Part shown: positions 15,552-22,570 of the stretch, piece after piece | Layout: each line of letters begins with the position of its first letter | How positions within the stretch are numbered: the first letter of the stretch is position 1 | Source: CAIOSQ01 sp044359885 | GTDB taxonomy: Bacteria > Pseudomonadota > Alphaproteobacteria > CACIAM-22H2 | Direction: 5' to 3' | DNA length: 26,726 nt | Assembly (NCBI GenBank): GCA_044359885.1 | Contig: JBIKLI010000019.1 | Coordinates: 1 to 26,726 of the forward strand | Program-made: the position numbers and the translations under genes | The notes under the pieces: generated by a model | Told to the model about the DNA's origin: nothing | The model's input: only the letters and a program-made list of their open reading frames with translations | Database searches by the model: none

Positions 15552-16250
15552 TCAGCCGCCGAGAAGGTCGCGTATCGCGGGCATGATGCGCTCGACCATG
15601 ACCGCCACGCCGGCCGGGTTGGGGTGGATGCCGTCCTGCTGGTTGAGCTCCGGCCGCGCGGCGACGCCGTCGAGGAAGAACGGGTAGAGCGGTACGCCGT
15701 GGCGCGAGGCCAGCGCGGGGAAGACCGCGGCGAAGCGCTCGACATATTCGCGGCCCAGGTTCGGCGGGGCCGCCATGCCGGCGATCAGGACCTTGGTGCC
15801 GCGCGCGCGCAGCCGCGCGACGATGGCGTCCAGGTTGCGTTCCATCGCGTCCGGCGGCAGGCCGCGCAGCCCGTCGTTGGCGCCCAGCGCCACCAGCGCA
15901 TGGGTCGGCGGCCGGTCGCCGATCATCCAGTCCAGCCGCGCGAGGCCGCCCGCGCTGGTGTCGCCGGACACGCCGCCGTTCAGGATCTCGACGGCGAGGC
16001 CCGCGCGCGCCAGGGCCTGTTGCAGCCGCGCCGGGAAGGCCTCCGACTGGGGCAGGCCGTAGCCCGCGGTCAGGCTGTCGCCGAGCAGCAGCAGCCGGGT
16101 CGGCGCCGCCGAAGCGCGGGCCTTCGCGGCGGCCGACAGCGCCAGAAGCGCGACGCCTGCGTTGACAAAGGCGCGGCGGTGGCCATATCCCGCAACGGCA
16201 TCGCGCGCGTCGAGCGATCCGTTTCCGTGTCTCTCTCCGGTGCGTGTCAT
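15552..16250 (-). CDS. tesA: GDSL/SGNH arylesterase (TesA/TAP type)
   Basis: A 232-residue SGNH hydrolase. Block I is LLLLGDSLTAGYGL with nucleophile S59, block III is GANDGLRGLP, and block V is DGIHPN with D206 and H209. This is the multifunctional periplasmic esterase/lysophospholipase/thioesterase family of E. coli TesA. A hydrophobic segment at about 30-42 followed by ASA at 46-48 looks like a signal peptide, preceded by a long polar n-region with an RR pair (HRRAFV). No other start codon exists before the hydrophobic core, so the start is the ATG at 16250 or 16256. That makes its start overlap the divergent ybbA-type start. tesA next to ybbA-ybbP is a conserved proteobacterial arrangement. 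It heads the minus-strand operon with FIST and AKR genes. Confidence 0.9.
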   Translation of the reverse strand: MTRTGERHGNGSLDARDAVAGYGHRRAFVNAGVALLALSAAAKARASAAPTRLLLLGDSLTAGYGLPQSEAFPARLQQALARAGLAVEILNGGVSGDTSAGGLARLDWMIGDRPPTHALVALGANDGLRGLPPDAMERNLDAIVARLRARGTKVLIAGMAAPPNLGREYVERFAAVFPALASRHGVPLYPFFLDGVAARPELNQQDGIHPNPAGVAVMVERIMPAIRDLLGG

Positions 16251-16965
16251 GTCCATCCAGCCGCGCGATCCCATCGTCGAACTCGACGATGTCCGTCTCA
16301 AACTTGCGTCGCTCGCGGGCGAGGTCAATATCCTGCGCGGCGTCGACCTTCGCGTGATGCGCGGCGAGACCGTCGCGGTGGTCGGGCCTTCGGGCTCGGG
16401 CAAGTCCACCATGATGATGGTGATGGCCGGGCTGGAGCGCGCCAGCGCCGGACAGGTGCGCATCGCCGGCCAGGACCTGGGCGCGCTCGACGAGGACGGG
16501 CTCGCCCTGTTCCGCCGCCGGCGCGTCGGCATCGTGTTCCAGGGCTTCCACCTGATCCCGACCATGACGGCGCGCGAGAACGTCGCCGTGCCGCTGGAAT
16601 TCGCCGGCGCGCGCGACGCCTTCGCGCGCGCCGACGCGGCTCTCGAGTCGGTGGGCCTCGGCCATCGGCTGACCCATTATCCCGGGCAGCTCTCCGGCGG
16701 CGAGCAGCAGCGCGTCGCGCTGGCGCGCGCGCTGGTCGTGGAACCGGACCTGCTGCTGGCGGACGAGCCCACCGGCAATCTCGATCGCGAGACCGGAGAG
16801 CAGATCGTCGCGCTGCTCTTCGATCTTGCCCGCAGCCGCGGCGCCACGCTGGTGTTGATCACCCACGACGGCGAACTGGCGCGGCGCTGCGCGCGCATCG
16901 TGCGCATGCAGGACGGCCGTGTCGGCGAGGACGGGGCGCCGGCGGCGCCGGGTGCCGGGGCGTGA
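16249..16965 (+). CDS. ybbA: ABC transporter ATP-binding protein, YbbA/LolD type
   Basis: A 238-residue ATPase with Walker A GPSGSGKST (46-54), Q-loop VFQGFHLIP (around 97-104), signature LSGGEQQR (148-155), Walker B LLLADEPTG (168-176) and switch H206. The architecture is that of the MacB/LolD/YbbA branch that works with FtsX-type permeases at the inner membrane, not sugar uptake, so it is not the missing ATPase of the region 1 importers. The ATG at 16249 shares two bases with the opposite-strand tesA ATG. A GTG at 16240 is a possible alternative start; neither has a strong Shine-Dalgarno. Its stop overlaps the next gene's GTG by 4 bp. The tesA-ybbA-ybbP context supports the name. Confidence 0.92.
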   Translation: MSIQPRDPIVELDDVRLKLASLAGEVNILRGVDLRVMRGETVAVVGPSGSGKSTMMMVMAGLERASAGQVRIAGQDLGALDEDGLALFRRRRVGIVFQGFHLIPTMTARENVAVPLEFAGARDAFARADAALESVGLGHRLTHYPGQLSGGEQQRVALARALVVEPDLLLADEPTGNLDRETGEQIVALLFDLARSRGATLVLITHDGELARRCARIVRMQDGRVGEDGAPAAPGAGA

Positions 16966-19487
16966 GCGCGCTTGCGACCCTCGGCGTGGCGCTGCGCCTC
17001 GCGCGGCGCGAACTGCGCGGCGGCCTGCGCGGATTCCGGGTCTTCATCGCCTGCCTCGCGCTCGGGGTCGCCGCGATCGCCGGCGTCGGATCGCTGTCGG
17101 ACGCCGTCACGCGGGGGCTGGCCGACGACGGCCGGCGCCTGCTGGGCGGCGACGTCGAGTTCTCGTTCACCCATCGCCAGGCAACGCCCGAGCAGCGCGC
17201 GCATCTGGCGTCGGCGGGACGCGTCGCGGTGGTCGCCGAGATGCGCGCGATGGCGCGGTCGCCGGCCGCACGTACCCTGAGCGAGCTCAAGGCCGTCGAC
17301 GGTGCCTATCCGCTGGTCGAGGGGATCCGGCTCGCCGCAGGCGGCAGCCTCGCCGCGGCGCTGGCCCGCCGCGACGGGCTCTGGGGGGCTGCGGTCGAAA
17401 GGGCGGTGCTGGTGCGGCTGGGGCTCGCCGTTGGCGAGCGGCTGCGCGTCGGCGACCAGGACTACGAGATCCGCGACGTGATCGAGCGCGAGCCCGATCG
17501 CGGCGCCAACGTGTTCACCCTGGGGCCACGGGTGATGGTGGCGATGGAAAGCCTGGAGGGCACCGGGCTGGTCCAGCCGGGCAGCCTGATCCGCTGGCAG
17601 TATCGCGTGGCGCTGGCCGAGCCCTCGCGCGCGCCGGCGTTCCTCGAGGAGACCCGCCAGCGCTTCCCGTCGGCCGGGTGGCGCATCCGCTCGCTCGCCG
17701 ACGCCGCGCCCGGGCTGCAGCGCTGGATCGACCGGATCGCGATGTTCCTGACGCTGGTCGGGCTGACCGCGCTGCTGGTCGGCGGCGTCGGCGTCGCCAA
17801 CGCCGTACGCAGCTTCGTCGAGGGGCGGATCGCGACCATCGCGACGCTCAAATGCATCGGCGCCACGGGCGGCATGGTGCTGGCGACATATCTGTTCCAG
17901 GTCATGGCGATGGCGGGGATCGGCATCGCGATCGGGCTTGCGGTCGGCGCCGCCATCCCGCTGCTGGCCGCCCCGTTCGTCGCCGGCGCGCTCGGGGTAG
18001 GCGTGGCGGGCGGGCTGCACCCTGGCGCGCTCGGACTCGCCGCCGCCTATGGCGTGCTGGTCGCCCTGGCCTTCGCGCTGTGGCCGATCGCGCGCGCGCG
18101 CGACATCCCCGCCGCGGCCCTGTTCCGCTCGCTGATCGCACCGCCGCGCGCCTGGCCGCGGCTGGATGTCGCCGTCGCCACCCTGCTCGCCGTGGGGGCG
18201 CTTGCCGGGCTTGCCATCGGCACGGCGCTGGACCGTCGCCTGGGCACGGGCTTCGTGCTGGGCGCCGCTGCCTGCTTCGTCCTGTTCCGCCTCGCCGCGG
18301 CGGGCATCCAGTGGCTGGCCCGGACGGTGCCGGCGCCGCGCAGCCCGACGCTGCGGCTCGCGCTCGCCAATCTGCACCGGCCCGGCGGCAACCTGCCCGG
18401 CATCGTGCTGTCGCTGGGCCTCGGGCTCACGGTGCTGGCGATCATTTCGCTGGTGCACGGGAATTTCTCCCGGGCGCTGCAGAGCCAGTTGCCGGCGATC
18501 GCGCCCAGCTTCTTCTTCATCGACATCCAGCCGGACCAGCTCGCGGCCTTCGACGCGGTGCTGCGCGAGGCCCCGGGCGTCGGCCACGTCCAGAAAGTGC
18601 CGAATCTCCGGGGCCGGATCACGCGGCTCAACGGCGTGCCGGTCGAGCAGGCCGTGGTCGCGCCGGAGGCGCAATGGGCGATCGGCTCGGATCGCGGCCT
18701 GACCTATGCCCGGGAACTGCCGCGCGACGCGCGGGTGATCGCGGGCGAATGGTGGCCCGCCGACTACAGCGGCCCGCCGCTGGTGTCGTTCGATGCCCAG
18801 ATCGCGGCCGGGATGGGGCTCAAGCTGGGCGATACCATCGCCCTCAACGTGCTCGGGCGCGAATTCACCGCCCGCATCGCCAATCTGCGGGCGATCGACT
18901 GGAGCACGCTCGGCATCAACTTCACTCTCATCCTGGCGCCCGGCACGCTCGAAGGCGCGCCGCAGACCTGGATCGCGACGGCGCAGGTCGATCGCGTCCA
19001 CGAGGATGCGGTCGAGCGCATGCTGGTCGAGCGCTTGCCGAATGTCTCCGCGATCCGGATCCGCGATGCGCTGGCCAGCGTCGAGGGCATGCTGGACGCG
19101 ATCGCGCGCGCCGCACGGATCACGGCCGGGGTGACCCTGCTTGCCGGCGCGCTGACCCTCGCGGGCGCGATCGCGGCGACCCAGCGCCGCCGGATCTACG
19201 ACGCGGTGGTGCTCAAGGTGCTGGGCGCGCGGCGACGCGAGATCCTGCGCGCGCTGCTGATCGAGTTCGCGCTGATCGGGGCGGCCGTGTCCGCGGTCGC
19301 CGCCGCGCTGGGCGGCATCGCCGCGTGGCTGCTGGTGACCCGGTATCTGCGGGTCGACTTCGCCTGGCTGCCGGCCACGCTGCTGGGCGTGGTTGCGCTG
19401 GCGGTGACGGCGGTGATCGCGATCGGGCTGGCGGGAACCTGGCGGGCCCTGGGCCACCGGCCCGCGGAGACGCTGCGGCAGGGGTGA
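16962..19487 (+). CDS. ybbP: FtsX-like ABC permease, YbbP type
   Basis: An 841-residue inner-membrane protein starting at GTG 16962 in a GTGA overlap with ybbA. About ten membrane segments: one near 25-47, then after a roughly 210-residue periplasmic domain a group at about 258-283, 305-340 and 357-379, a middle group at about 403-424, 428-452 and 477-502, a second periplasmic domain of about 210 residues, and a final group at about 718-741, 764-796 and 802-830. Paired FtsX modules show KCIGATGGMVLATYLFQ and KVLGARRREILRALLIEF, the coupling helices that contact the ATPase. The pair likely moves or extracts a lipid or envelope molecule; the substrate of YbbAP is not well defined. The long frame reaching upstream to 15540 is a shadow. 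Confidence 0.93.
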   Translation: MSALATLGVALRLARRELRGGLRGFRVFIACLALGVAAIAGVGSLSDAVTRGLADDGRRLLGGDVEFSFTHRQATPEQRAHLASAGRVAVVAEMRAMARSPAARTLSELKAVDGAYPLVEGIRLAAGGSLAAALARRDGLWGAAVERAVLVRLGLAVGERLRVGDQDYEIRDVIEREPDRGANVFTLGPRVMVAMESLEGTGLVQPGSLIRWQYRVALAEPSRAPAFLEETRQRFPSAGWRIRSLADAAPGLQRWIDRIAMFLTLVGLTALLVGGVGVANAVRSFVEGRIATIATLKCIGATGGMVLATYLFQVMAMAGIGIAIGLAVGAAIPLLAAPFVAGALGVGVAGGLHPGALGLAAAYGVLVALAFALWPIARARDIPAAALFRSLIAPPRAWPRLDVAVATLLAVGALAGLAIGTALDRRLGTGFVLGAAACFVLFRLAAAGIQWLARTVPAPRSPTLRLALANLHRPGGNLPGIVLSLGLGLTVLAIISLVHGNFSRALQSQLPAIAPSFFFIDIQPDQLAAFDAVLREAPGVGHVQKVPNLRGRITRLNGVPVEQAVVAPEAQWAIGSDRGLTYARELPRDARVIAGEWWPADYSGPPLVSFDAQIAAGMGLKLGDTIALNVLGREFTARIANLRAIDWSTLGINFTLILAPGTLEGAPQTWIATAQVDRVHEDAVERMLVERLPNVSAIRIRDALASVEGMLDAIARAARITAGVTLLAGALTLAGAIAATQRRRIYDAVVLKVLGARRREILRALLIEFALIGAAVSAVAAALGGIAAWLLVTRYLRVDFAWLPATLLGVVALAVTAVIAIGLAGTWRALGHRPAETLRQG

Positions 19488-19531
19488 CGGCGCCTCGCCG
19501 GCCGCCGCTCCAAAAACCCTTGTTTTGTAAA

Positions 19532-19549
19532 GGATACTTCCGAGTATCC
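19532..19549. promoter_or_regulatory. Perfect inverted repeat upstream of the Bax inhibitor-1 gene
   Basis: GGATACTTCCGAGTATCC is a 7-bp inverted repeat (GGATACT / AGTATCC) with a 4-nt spacer. The pentamer CCGAG also repeats directly at 19540-19544 and 19548-19552. It lies in the only AT-richer stretch of the 145-bp gap, about 85 bp before the ATG, following CAAAAACCCTTGTTTTG. It could be an operator for a dimeric regulator, or a weak hairpin ending ybbP transcription. Confidence 0.45.
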
Positions 19550-19562
19550 GAGCGTCGCGCTA

Positions 19563-19590
19563 TTGAATCGCCAGGGGTACTGCCCATATC
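19563..19590 (+). promoter_or_regulatory. Weak candidate sigma-70 promoter for the Bax inhibitor-1 gene
   Basis: TTGAAT at 19563-19568 and CATATC at 19585-19590 are separated by 16 bp. The match is 4 of 6 and 3 of 6 to consensus, so this is tentative. Position fits: a start near 19597 would give a leader of about 35 nt, with the palindrome at 19532-19549 just upstream. Confidence 0.3.
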
Positions 19591-19632
19591 CTCAGTCGAC
19601 CCTGAACAGGGGATCCATGGGAGATCTATGCG

Positions 19633-20349
19633 ATGAATAATCCGTACCTGAACCAGACGGCGCCCGCATCGACGGCGGATGTCGCGATCGATTCGGGCCT
19701 GCGCGCGCACATGCTGCGTATCTACAACTACATGACCTCGGCGGTGCTGCTGTCGGGGATCGTGGCGTATCTGATCGTCAGTTCGCCGGCGCTGACCAAT
19801 CTGCTGATCAAGTCGCCGCTGCGCTGGGCGTTCATCCTGGCGCCGCTCGCCTTCGTGTTCATCATGTCCTGGCGGTTCGAGCGCATGTCGAAGACGGCGC
19901 TGCAGGGCCTCTACTGGGCCTATGCCGCGTGCATCGGCGTGTCCTTCGCGACGATCCTCTACGTCTACACCGGTGCCAGCGTGGCGCGCGCCTTCTTCAT
20001 GGCGGCCGGTCTCTTCGCGGCGCTGAGCCTCTACGGCTACACCACGAAGGCCGACCTGTCGAAGTTCGGCACGCTGCTGATGGTGGGCATGGTGGTGGTG
20101 TTCCTCGCCAGCATCGTGAACATCTTCCTCGGCTCGACGGCGGTGCAGTTCGCGGTCTCGATCGTCGGCCTGCTGGTCTTCCTGGGCCTGACCGCCTGGG
20201 ACACGCAGCGCATCAAGGATACGTATCTCGAGTATCGCGGCACCGAGGTCGAAGGGAAGATCGCGGTGATGGACGCCCTCGGGCTCTACATCAACTTCGT
20301 CGCCATCTTCCAGTTCCTGGTCTCGCTGGTCGGTCAGCGCGAAGAGTGA
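19633..20349 (+). CDS. Bax inhibitor-1 / YccA family membrane protein
   Basis: A 238-residue protein with about seven membrane segments between residue 36 and the C-terminus. The family fingerprints are the RIYNYMTSAVLLSG opening before the first segment, YGYTTKADLSKFG in the middle, and TAWDTQRIKDTY plus ALGLYINFVAIFQFLVSL at the end, with the conserved aspartate D190. Bacterial members form pH-sensitive calcium-leak channels or interact with FtsH-type proteolysis, as YccA does; the role here is not shown. Two ATGs lie just upstream (19617, 19628) but are out of frame; the ATG at 19633 follows GGGAGA. The gene stands alone with its own upstream signals and is followed by the repeat-bearing 292-bp gap. 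Confidence 0.93.
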   Translation: MNNPYLNQTAPASTADVAIDSGLRAHMLRIYNYMTSAVLLSGIVAYLIVSSPALTNLLIKSPLRWAFILAPLAFVFIMSWRFERMSKTALQGLYWAYAACIGVSFATILYVYTGASVARAFFMAAGLFAALSLYGYTTKADLSKFGTLLMVGMVVVFLASIVNIFLGSTAVQFAVSIVGLLVFLGLTAWDTQRIKDTYLEYRGTEVEGKIAVMDALGLYINFVAIFQFLVSLVGQREE

Positions 20350-20364
20350 GGCGTCGCGTGACAG

Positions 20365-20377
20365 GGGGGTGACCCCC
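20365..20377 (+). terminator. GC hairpin after the Bax inhibitor-1 gene
   Basis: GGGGG-TGA-CCCCC forms a short 5-bp stem 15 nt after the stop codon. There is no T-run, so it is a weak terminator at best; it may instead be the outer edge of the hairpin repeat that begins immediately downstream, with which it can compete in folding (GACCCC/GGGGTC). Confidence 0.35.
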
Positions 20378-20378
20378 G

Positions 20379-20406
20379 GGGTCTGGCCCCCGTCGGGGTC
20401 AGACCC
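20379..20406. repeat. Hairpin repeat unit 1 (GGGTCTG ... CAGACCC)
   Basis: GGGTCTGGCCCC and GGGGTCAGACCC pair as a 12-bp stem with one G-T wobble and a 4-nt loop, CGTC. The right arm GGGGTCAGACCC at 20395-20406 is identical to the right arm of unit 2 at 20542-20553. I see no further copy in the window. The compensated, imperfect left arm shows a structured repeat rather than a chance run of G and C. Confidence 0.8.
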
Positions 20407-20524
20407 TCGCGAGCAAGGCGCAACACGCGCCAAAACGGTGTTTCTGCGGGCCAGCCAAGCGACCCGCCGCCGCGACACCTGCATCACCGATGCGCCAGAC
20501 GACCGGCGATCGGCCCTGCAGCCG
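20407..20524. other. 118-bp spacer between the paired hairpins
   Basis: No convincing gene, promoter or RNA gene is visible. A minus-strand frame crosses it only because the DNA is GC-rich. The spacer plus the two flanking hairpins could be one small non-autonomous element, spanning about 176 bp. Confidence 0.45.
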
Positions 20525-20554
20525 GGGGTCTGATCCCAAACGGGGTCAGACCCC
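20525..20554. repeat. Hairpin repeat unit 2 (GGGGTCTG ... CAGACCCC)
   Basis: GGGGTCTGATCCC and GGGGTCAGACCCC pair as a 13-bp stem with one T-G wobble and a 4-nt loop, AAAC, almost the same structure as unit 1 and in the same orientation 147 bp away. The loops and inner left arms differ, so the stem is conserved while the sequence drifts. Confidence 0.8.
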
Positions 20555-20641
20555 TGATCCGGCCCGCCCCCCGGCCCCCTGGCTCGCCCGCTGACGCCGA
20601 CCTCTGGGCAGCCTTCCCTCCCGCGAGACGGTCGTCCCATC

Positions 20642-21763
20642 ATGCAGCTTCCGCCCGCCGCCATCGGCGCCGCCGTCGGCGACATCGAAACCCCGGCACT
20701 GGTCGTCGATCTCGACGCTTTCGACCGCAACCTCGCCAAGATGGCGCGGCTGGCGCGCGACGCCGGGGTGCGCCTGCGCCCGCACGCCAAGACCCACCGC
20801 GCACCCGCCGTCGCGCTGCGCCAGATCGCGCATGGCGCCATCGGACAGTGCTGCCAGAAGGTCGGCGAGGCCGAGGTTCTGGTGCGCGGCGGCGTCGGCG
20901 ACGTGCTGATCAGCAACGAGATCTTCGGCATCGCCAAGTTCCGGCGTCTGGCCGCTCTCGGCCGCGAGGCCAGGGTCGCCGTCTGCTTCGATCATCCCGG
21001 GCAGGTCGACCAGGCGGCGGCGGCCGCGCGCGAATTCGGCGTCGAGATCGGCGGGCTGGTCGAGATCGAGGTCGGCATGCAGCGCTGCGGCGTCGGGCCT
21101 GGCGCGCCGGCGGTGGAACTGGCGCGGCGCATCGCGGGCGCGCCGGGGCTGGTCTTCAAGGGTATCCAGGCCTATCACGGCACGGCGCAGCACATGGCCG
21201 CCCATGGCGACCGCGTCGCGGCGATCCGCAACGCCGCCGGCGCCGTGCGGGCGACCCGCGATGCCCTGGCCGTGGCGGGTCTCGCCTGCGACATCGTCGG
21301 CGGGGCCGGGACCGGAACATTCCGCGAGGAGGCCGCCAGCGGTCTTTGGAACGAGCTCCAGGTCGGCTCCTACGCCTTCATGGACGCCGAATACGCGGCG
21401 ATCGGCGACGCGAATGGCGGCAATCGCTACACCGAGTTCGAACACAGCCTGTTCGTCCTGGCGACGGTGATGAGCGTCCCGGCGCCAGACCGGGTGATCG
21501 TCGATGCCGGGTTGAAATCCTTCAGCATGGAAAAGGGGCCGCCCTGGGTCCATGGCCGGCCCGGGCTGGAAGCCTATGGCGTTTCCGACGAGCATGCGCG
21601 CATCCGTGTCGCCGGCGTTCCGGCCCCCGGGCTGGGCGAGCGGCTGATGCTGATCCCCGGGCATTGCGATCCCACGATCAACTTGCACGACTGGTATGTC
21701 GGCATCCGAAACGGCCGGGTCGAGGCGCTCTGGCCGATCGCGGCGCGCGGGGCGAGCGCGTGA
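20642..21763 (+). CDS. DSD1-family PLP enzyme (D-threonine aldolase / 3-hydroxy-D-aspartate aldolase-like)
   Basis: A 373-residue fold-type III PLP enzyme with an alanine racemase-like N-terminal barrel. The cofactor lysine is K50 in RPHAKTHRAP, and the metal pair expected for D-threonine aldolases is H341 and D343 in IPGHCDPT. Also typical are GLVEIEVGMQRCGV and the glycine-rich phosphate site VGGAGTGTF. Family members cleave D-threo-beta-hydroxy amino acids to glycine or another amino acid plus an aldehyde, or dehydrate D-serine; the sequence supports the family, not the substrate. The ATG at 20642 lies about 90 bp after the second hairpin repeat; no strong ribosome site is visible. It appears to be a single-gene unit. 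Confidence 0.88.
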   Translation: MQLPPAAIGAAVGDIETPALVVDLDAFDRNLAKMARLARDAGVRLRPHAKTHRAPAVALRQIAHGAIGQCCQKVGEAEVLVRGGVGDVLISNEIFGIAKFRRLAALGREARVAVCFDHPGQVDQAAAAAREFGVEIGGLVEIEVGMQRCGVGPGAPAVELARRIAGAPGLVFKGIQAYHGTAQHMAAHGDRVAAIRNAAGAVRATRDALAVAGLACDIVGGAGTGTFREEAASGLWNELQVGSYAFMDAEYAAIGDANGGNRYTEFEHSLFVLATVMSVPAPDRVIVDAGLKSFSMEKGPPWVHGRPGLEAYGVSDEHARIRVAGVPAPGLGERLMLIPGHCDPTINLHDWYVGIRNGRVEALWPIAARGASA

Positions 21764-21870
21764 CGGCCGGACCCTGACGATCGACGCGGGCTCGGCATGG
21801 CCGTCGCGCCCGATCTTCGACGTCGCGCCCTGTCATCTGGGTCTGTCCCCGGACGCCTGGCCCCTAGCCC

Positions 21871-21897
21871 TTGAAAGTCGCGAACTGTGGATAAAAT
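21871..21897 (+). promoter_or_regulatory. Candidate sigma-70 promoter for the chorismate lyase gene
   Basis: TTGAAA at 21871-21876 and TAAAAT at 21892-21897 each match consensus at 5 of 6 positions, but the spacing is 15 bp, shorter than the ideal 17. It sits in the most AT-rich stretch of the gap, about 100 nt before the ATG at 21997. Confidence 0.5.
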
Positions 21898-21914
21898 GGA
21901 GGCGGGGGATTCCC

Positions 21915-21976
21915 GACTCGACTCCTCCGTTAAGGTTAACGTAGCGTCAATTGTCGGAGAGTTTTTCGGCTTAACC
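21915..21976 (+). promoter_or_regulatory. GANTC pair and TTAAC motifs in the chorismate lyase leader
   Basis: Two abutting GANTC sites (GACTCGACTC, 21915-21924) are the methylation target of CcrM in alphaproteobacteria. They are followed by the palindrome GTTAAGGTTAAC at 21929-21940 and a TTAACC at 21971-21976. TTAA-type half-sites recall CtrA binding, but the standard TTAA-N7-TTAA spacing is not met. Cell-cycle control is therefore only a suggestion. Confidence 0.4.
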
Positions 21977-21996
21977 TCGATAACCGGGAGTAGACC

Positions 21997-22554
21997 ATGC
22001 GTGGCGAGCATTCGCCTTGGGGATATCTGCCGCCCGAGGCGCCGGATCTGACGCTGGGATGCCTTCTGGAGCCCGGTTCGCTGACCCGGCGCCTGATCGC
22101 CAGCGGCCGACGCTTCGACGTCACCCTTCTGCGTTTCGGCCCGGACCATCCGGCGTTGGACGAAGCCGACCTGCTGGGCGTGGCATCCGGCGAGCGGATC
22201 ACCGTGCGCCATGTCGCACTGTCCCTGGACGGCGAGACCGTGGTGCTGGCGCGCAGCTTCTGCCGGCTGGACTGCCCGGTCTGGCACCCGATCCTCGATC
22301 GGGGCGGTCGATCGCTCGGCCTGACCTTGTTCTCGGGCGAGGTCCAGGTGGCGCGCGGGGCGCTCGAATTCGCCCAACCACCGGCTGGCCATCCCCTGGA
22401 CGATCTCGCGGCGGGATTTTCCGGCGACCCGGGCGGCCTGCCGGCCCGGCGCTGCCGGTTCGAGCTGGGCGGCGCGCCGCTGGTCGTCTGCGAGGTGTTC
22501 CTGCCGGCGCTGGAGGACGCCTTGCCGCCCGCCGCGCGCTGTCAGGTCGCCTGA
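21997..22554 (+). CDS. ubiC: Chorismate--pyruvate lyase family protein (UbiC-like)
   Basis: A 185-residue protein that aligns by eye with E. coli UbiC along its length: LLEPGSLTRRLIASG (about 23-37) against the LLEDSMTKRFEQQG region, RHVALSLDGE with R71 at the substrate arginine position, SLGLTLFSG near 106-114, and PLVVCEVFLPA with E166 at the catalytic glutamate position. The enzyme releases pyruvate from chorismate to give 4-hydroxybenzoate, the first step to ubiquinone. It is about 20 residues longer than the E. coli protein. GGGAG at 21986-21990 sets the ATG at 21997. No ubiA neighbour is present. A diverged UbiC-domain protein of other function is possible. Confidence 0.75.
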   Translation: MRGEHSPWGYLPPEAPDLTLGCLLEPGSLTRRLIASGRRFDVTLLRFGPDHPALDEADLLGVASGERITVRHVALSLDGETVVLARSFCRLDCPVWHPILDRGGRSLGLTLFSGEVQVARGALEFAQPPAGHPLDDLAAGFSGDPGGLPARRCRFELGGAPLVVCEVFLPALEDALPPAARCQVA

Positions 22555-22569
22555 CGCCCGCCGGGCGTC
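22553..22569. terminator. Bidirectional hairpin between convergent ubiC and alcohol dehydrogenase genes
   Basis: GACGCCC (22553-22559) and GGGCGTC (22563-22569) form a perfect 7-bp stem with a 3-nt loop exactly in the 16-bp gap between the two stop codons, touching ubiC's own stop. There is no T-run, but the position between convergent genes fits a shared terminator or end-protecting hairpin. Confidence 0.55.
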
Positions 22570-22570
22570 C

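Noticed and set aside
16249..16965. This ATPase as the missing ATPase of the sugar importers
   Set aside because: Its 238-residue YbbA/LolD architecture lacks the C-terminal regulatory domain of sugar-importer ATPases and it is coupled to an FtsX-type permease.
16677..19457. A 926-residue minus-strand frame opposite ybbP
   Set aside because: Low-complexity Arg/Gln/Asp-rich translation opposite a clear FtsX-type permease; codon-bias artefact.
20379..20554. The hairpin pair as a CRISPR array
   Set aside because: Only two units, a 118-bp spacer and strongly self-complementary arms; no cas gene nearby.
19213..20937. Minus-strand frame over the Bax inhibitor-1 gene and the repeat region
   Set aside because: It spans ybbP's end, the whole BI-1 gene and both hairpins without any domain, so it does not support a gene in the 20350-20641 gap.
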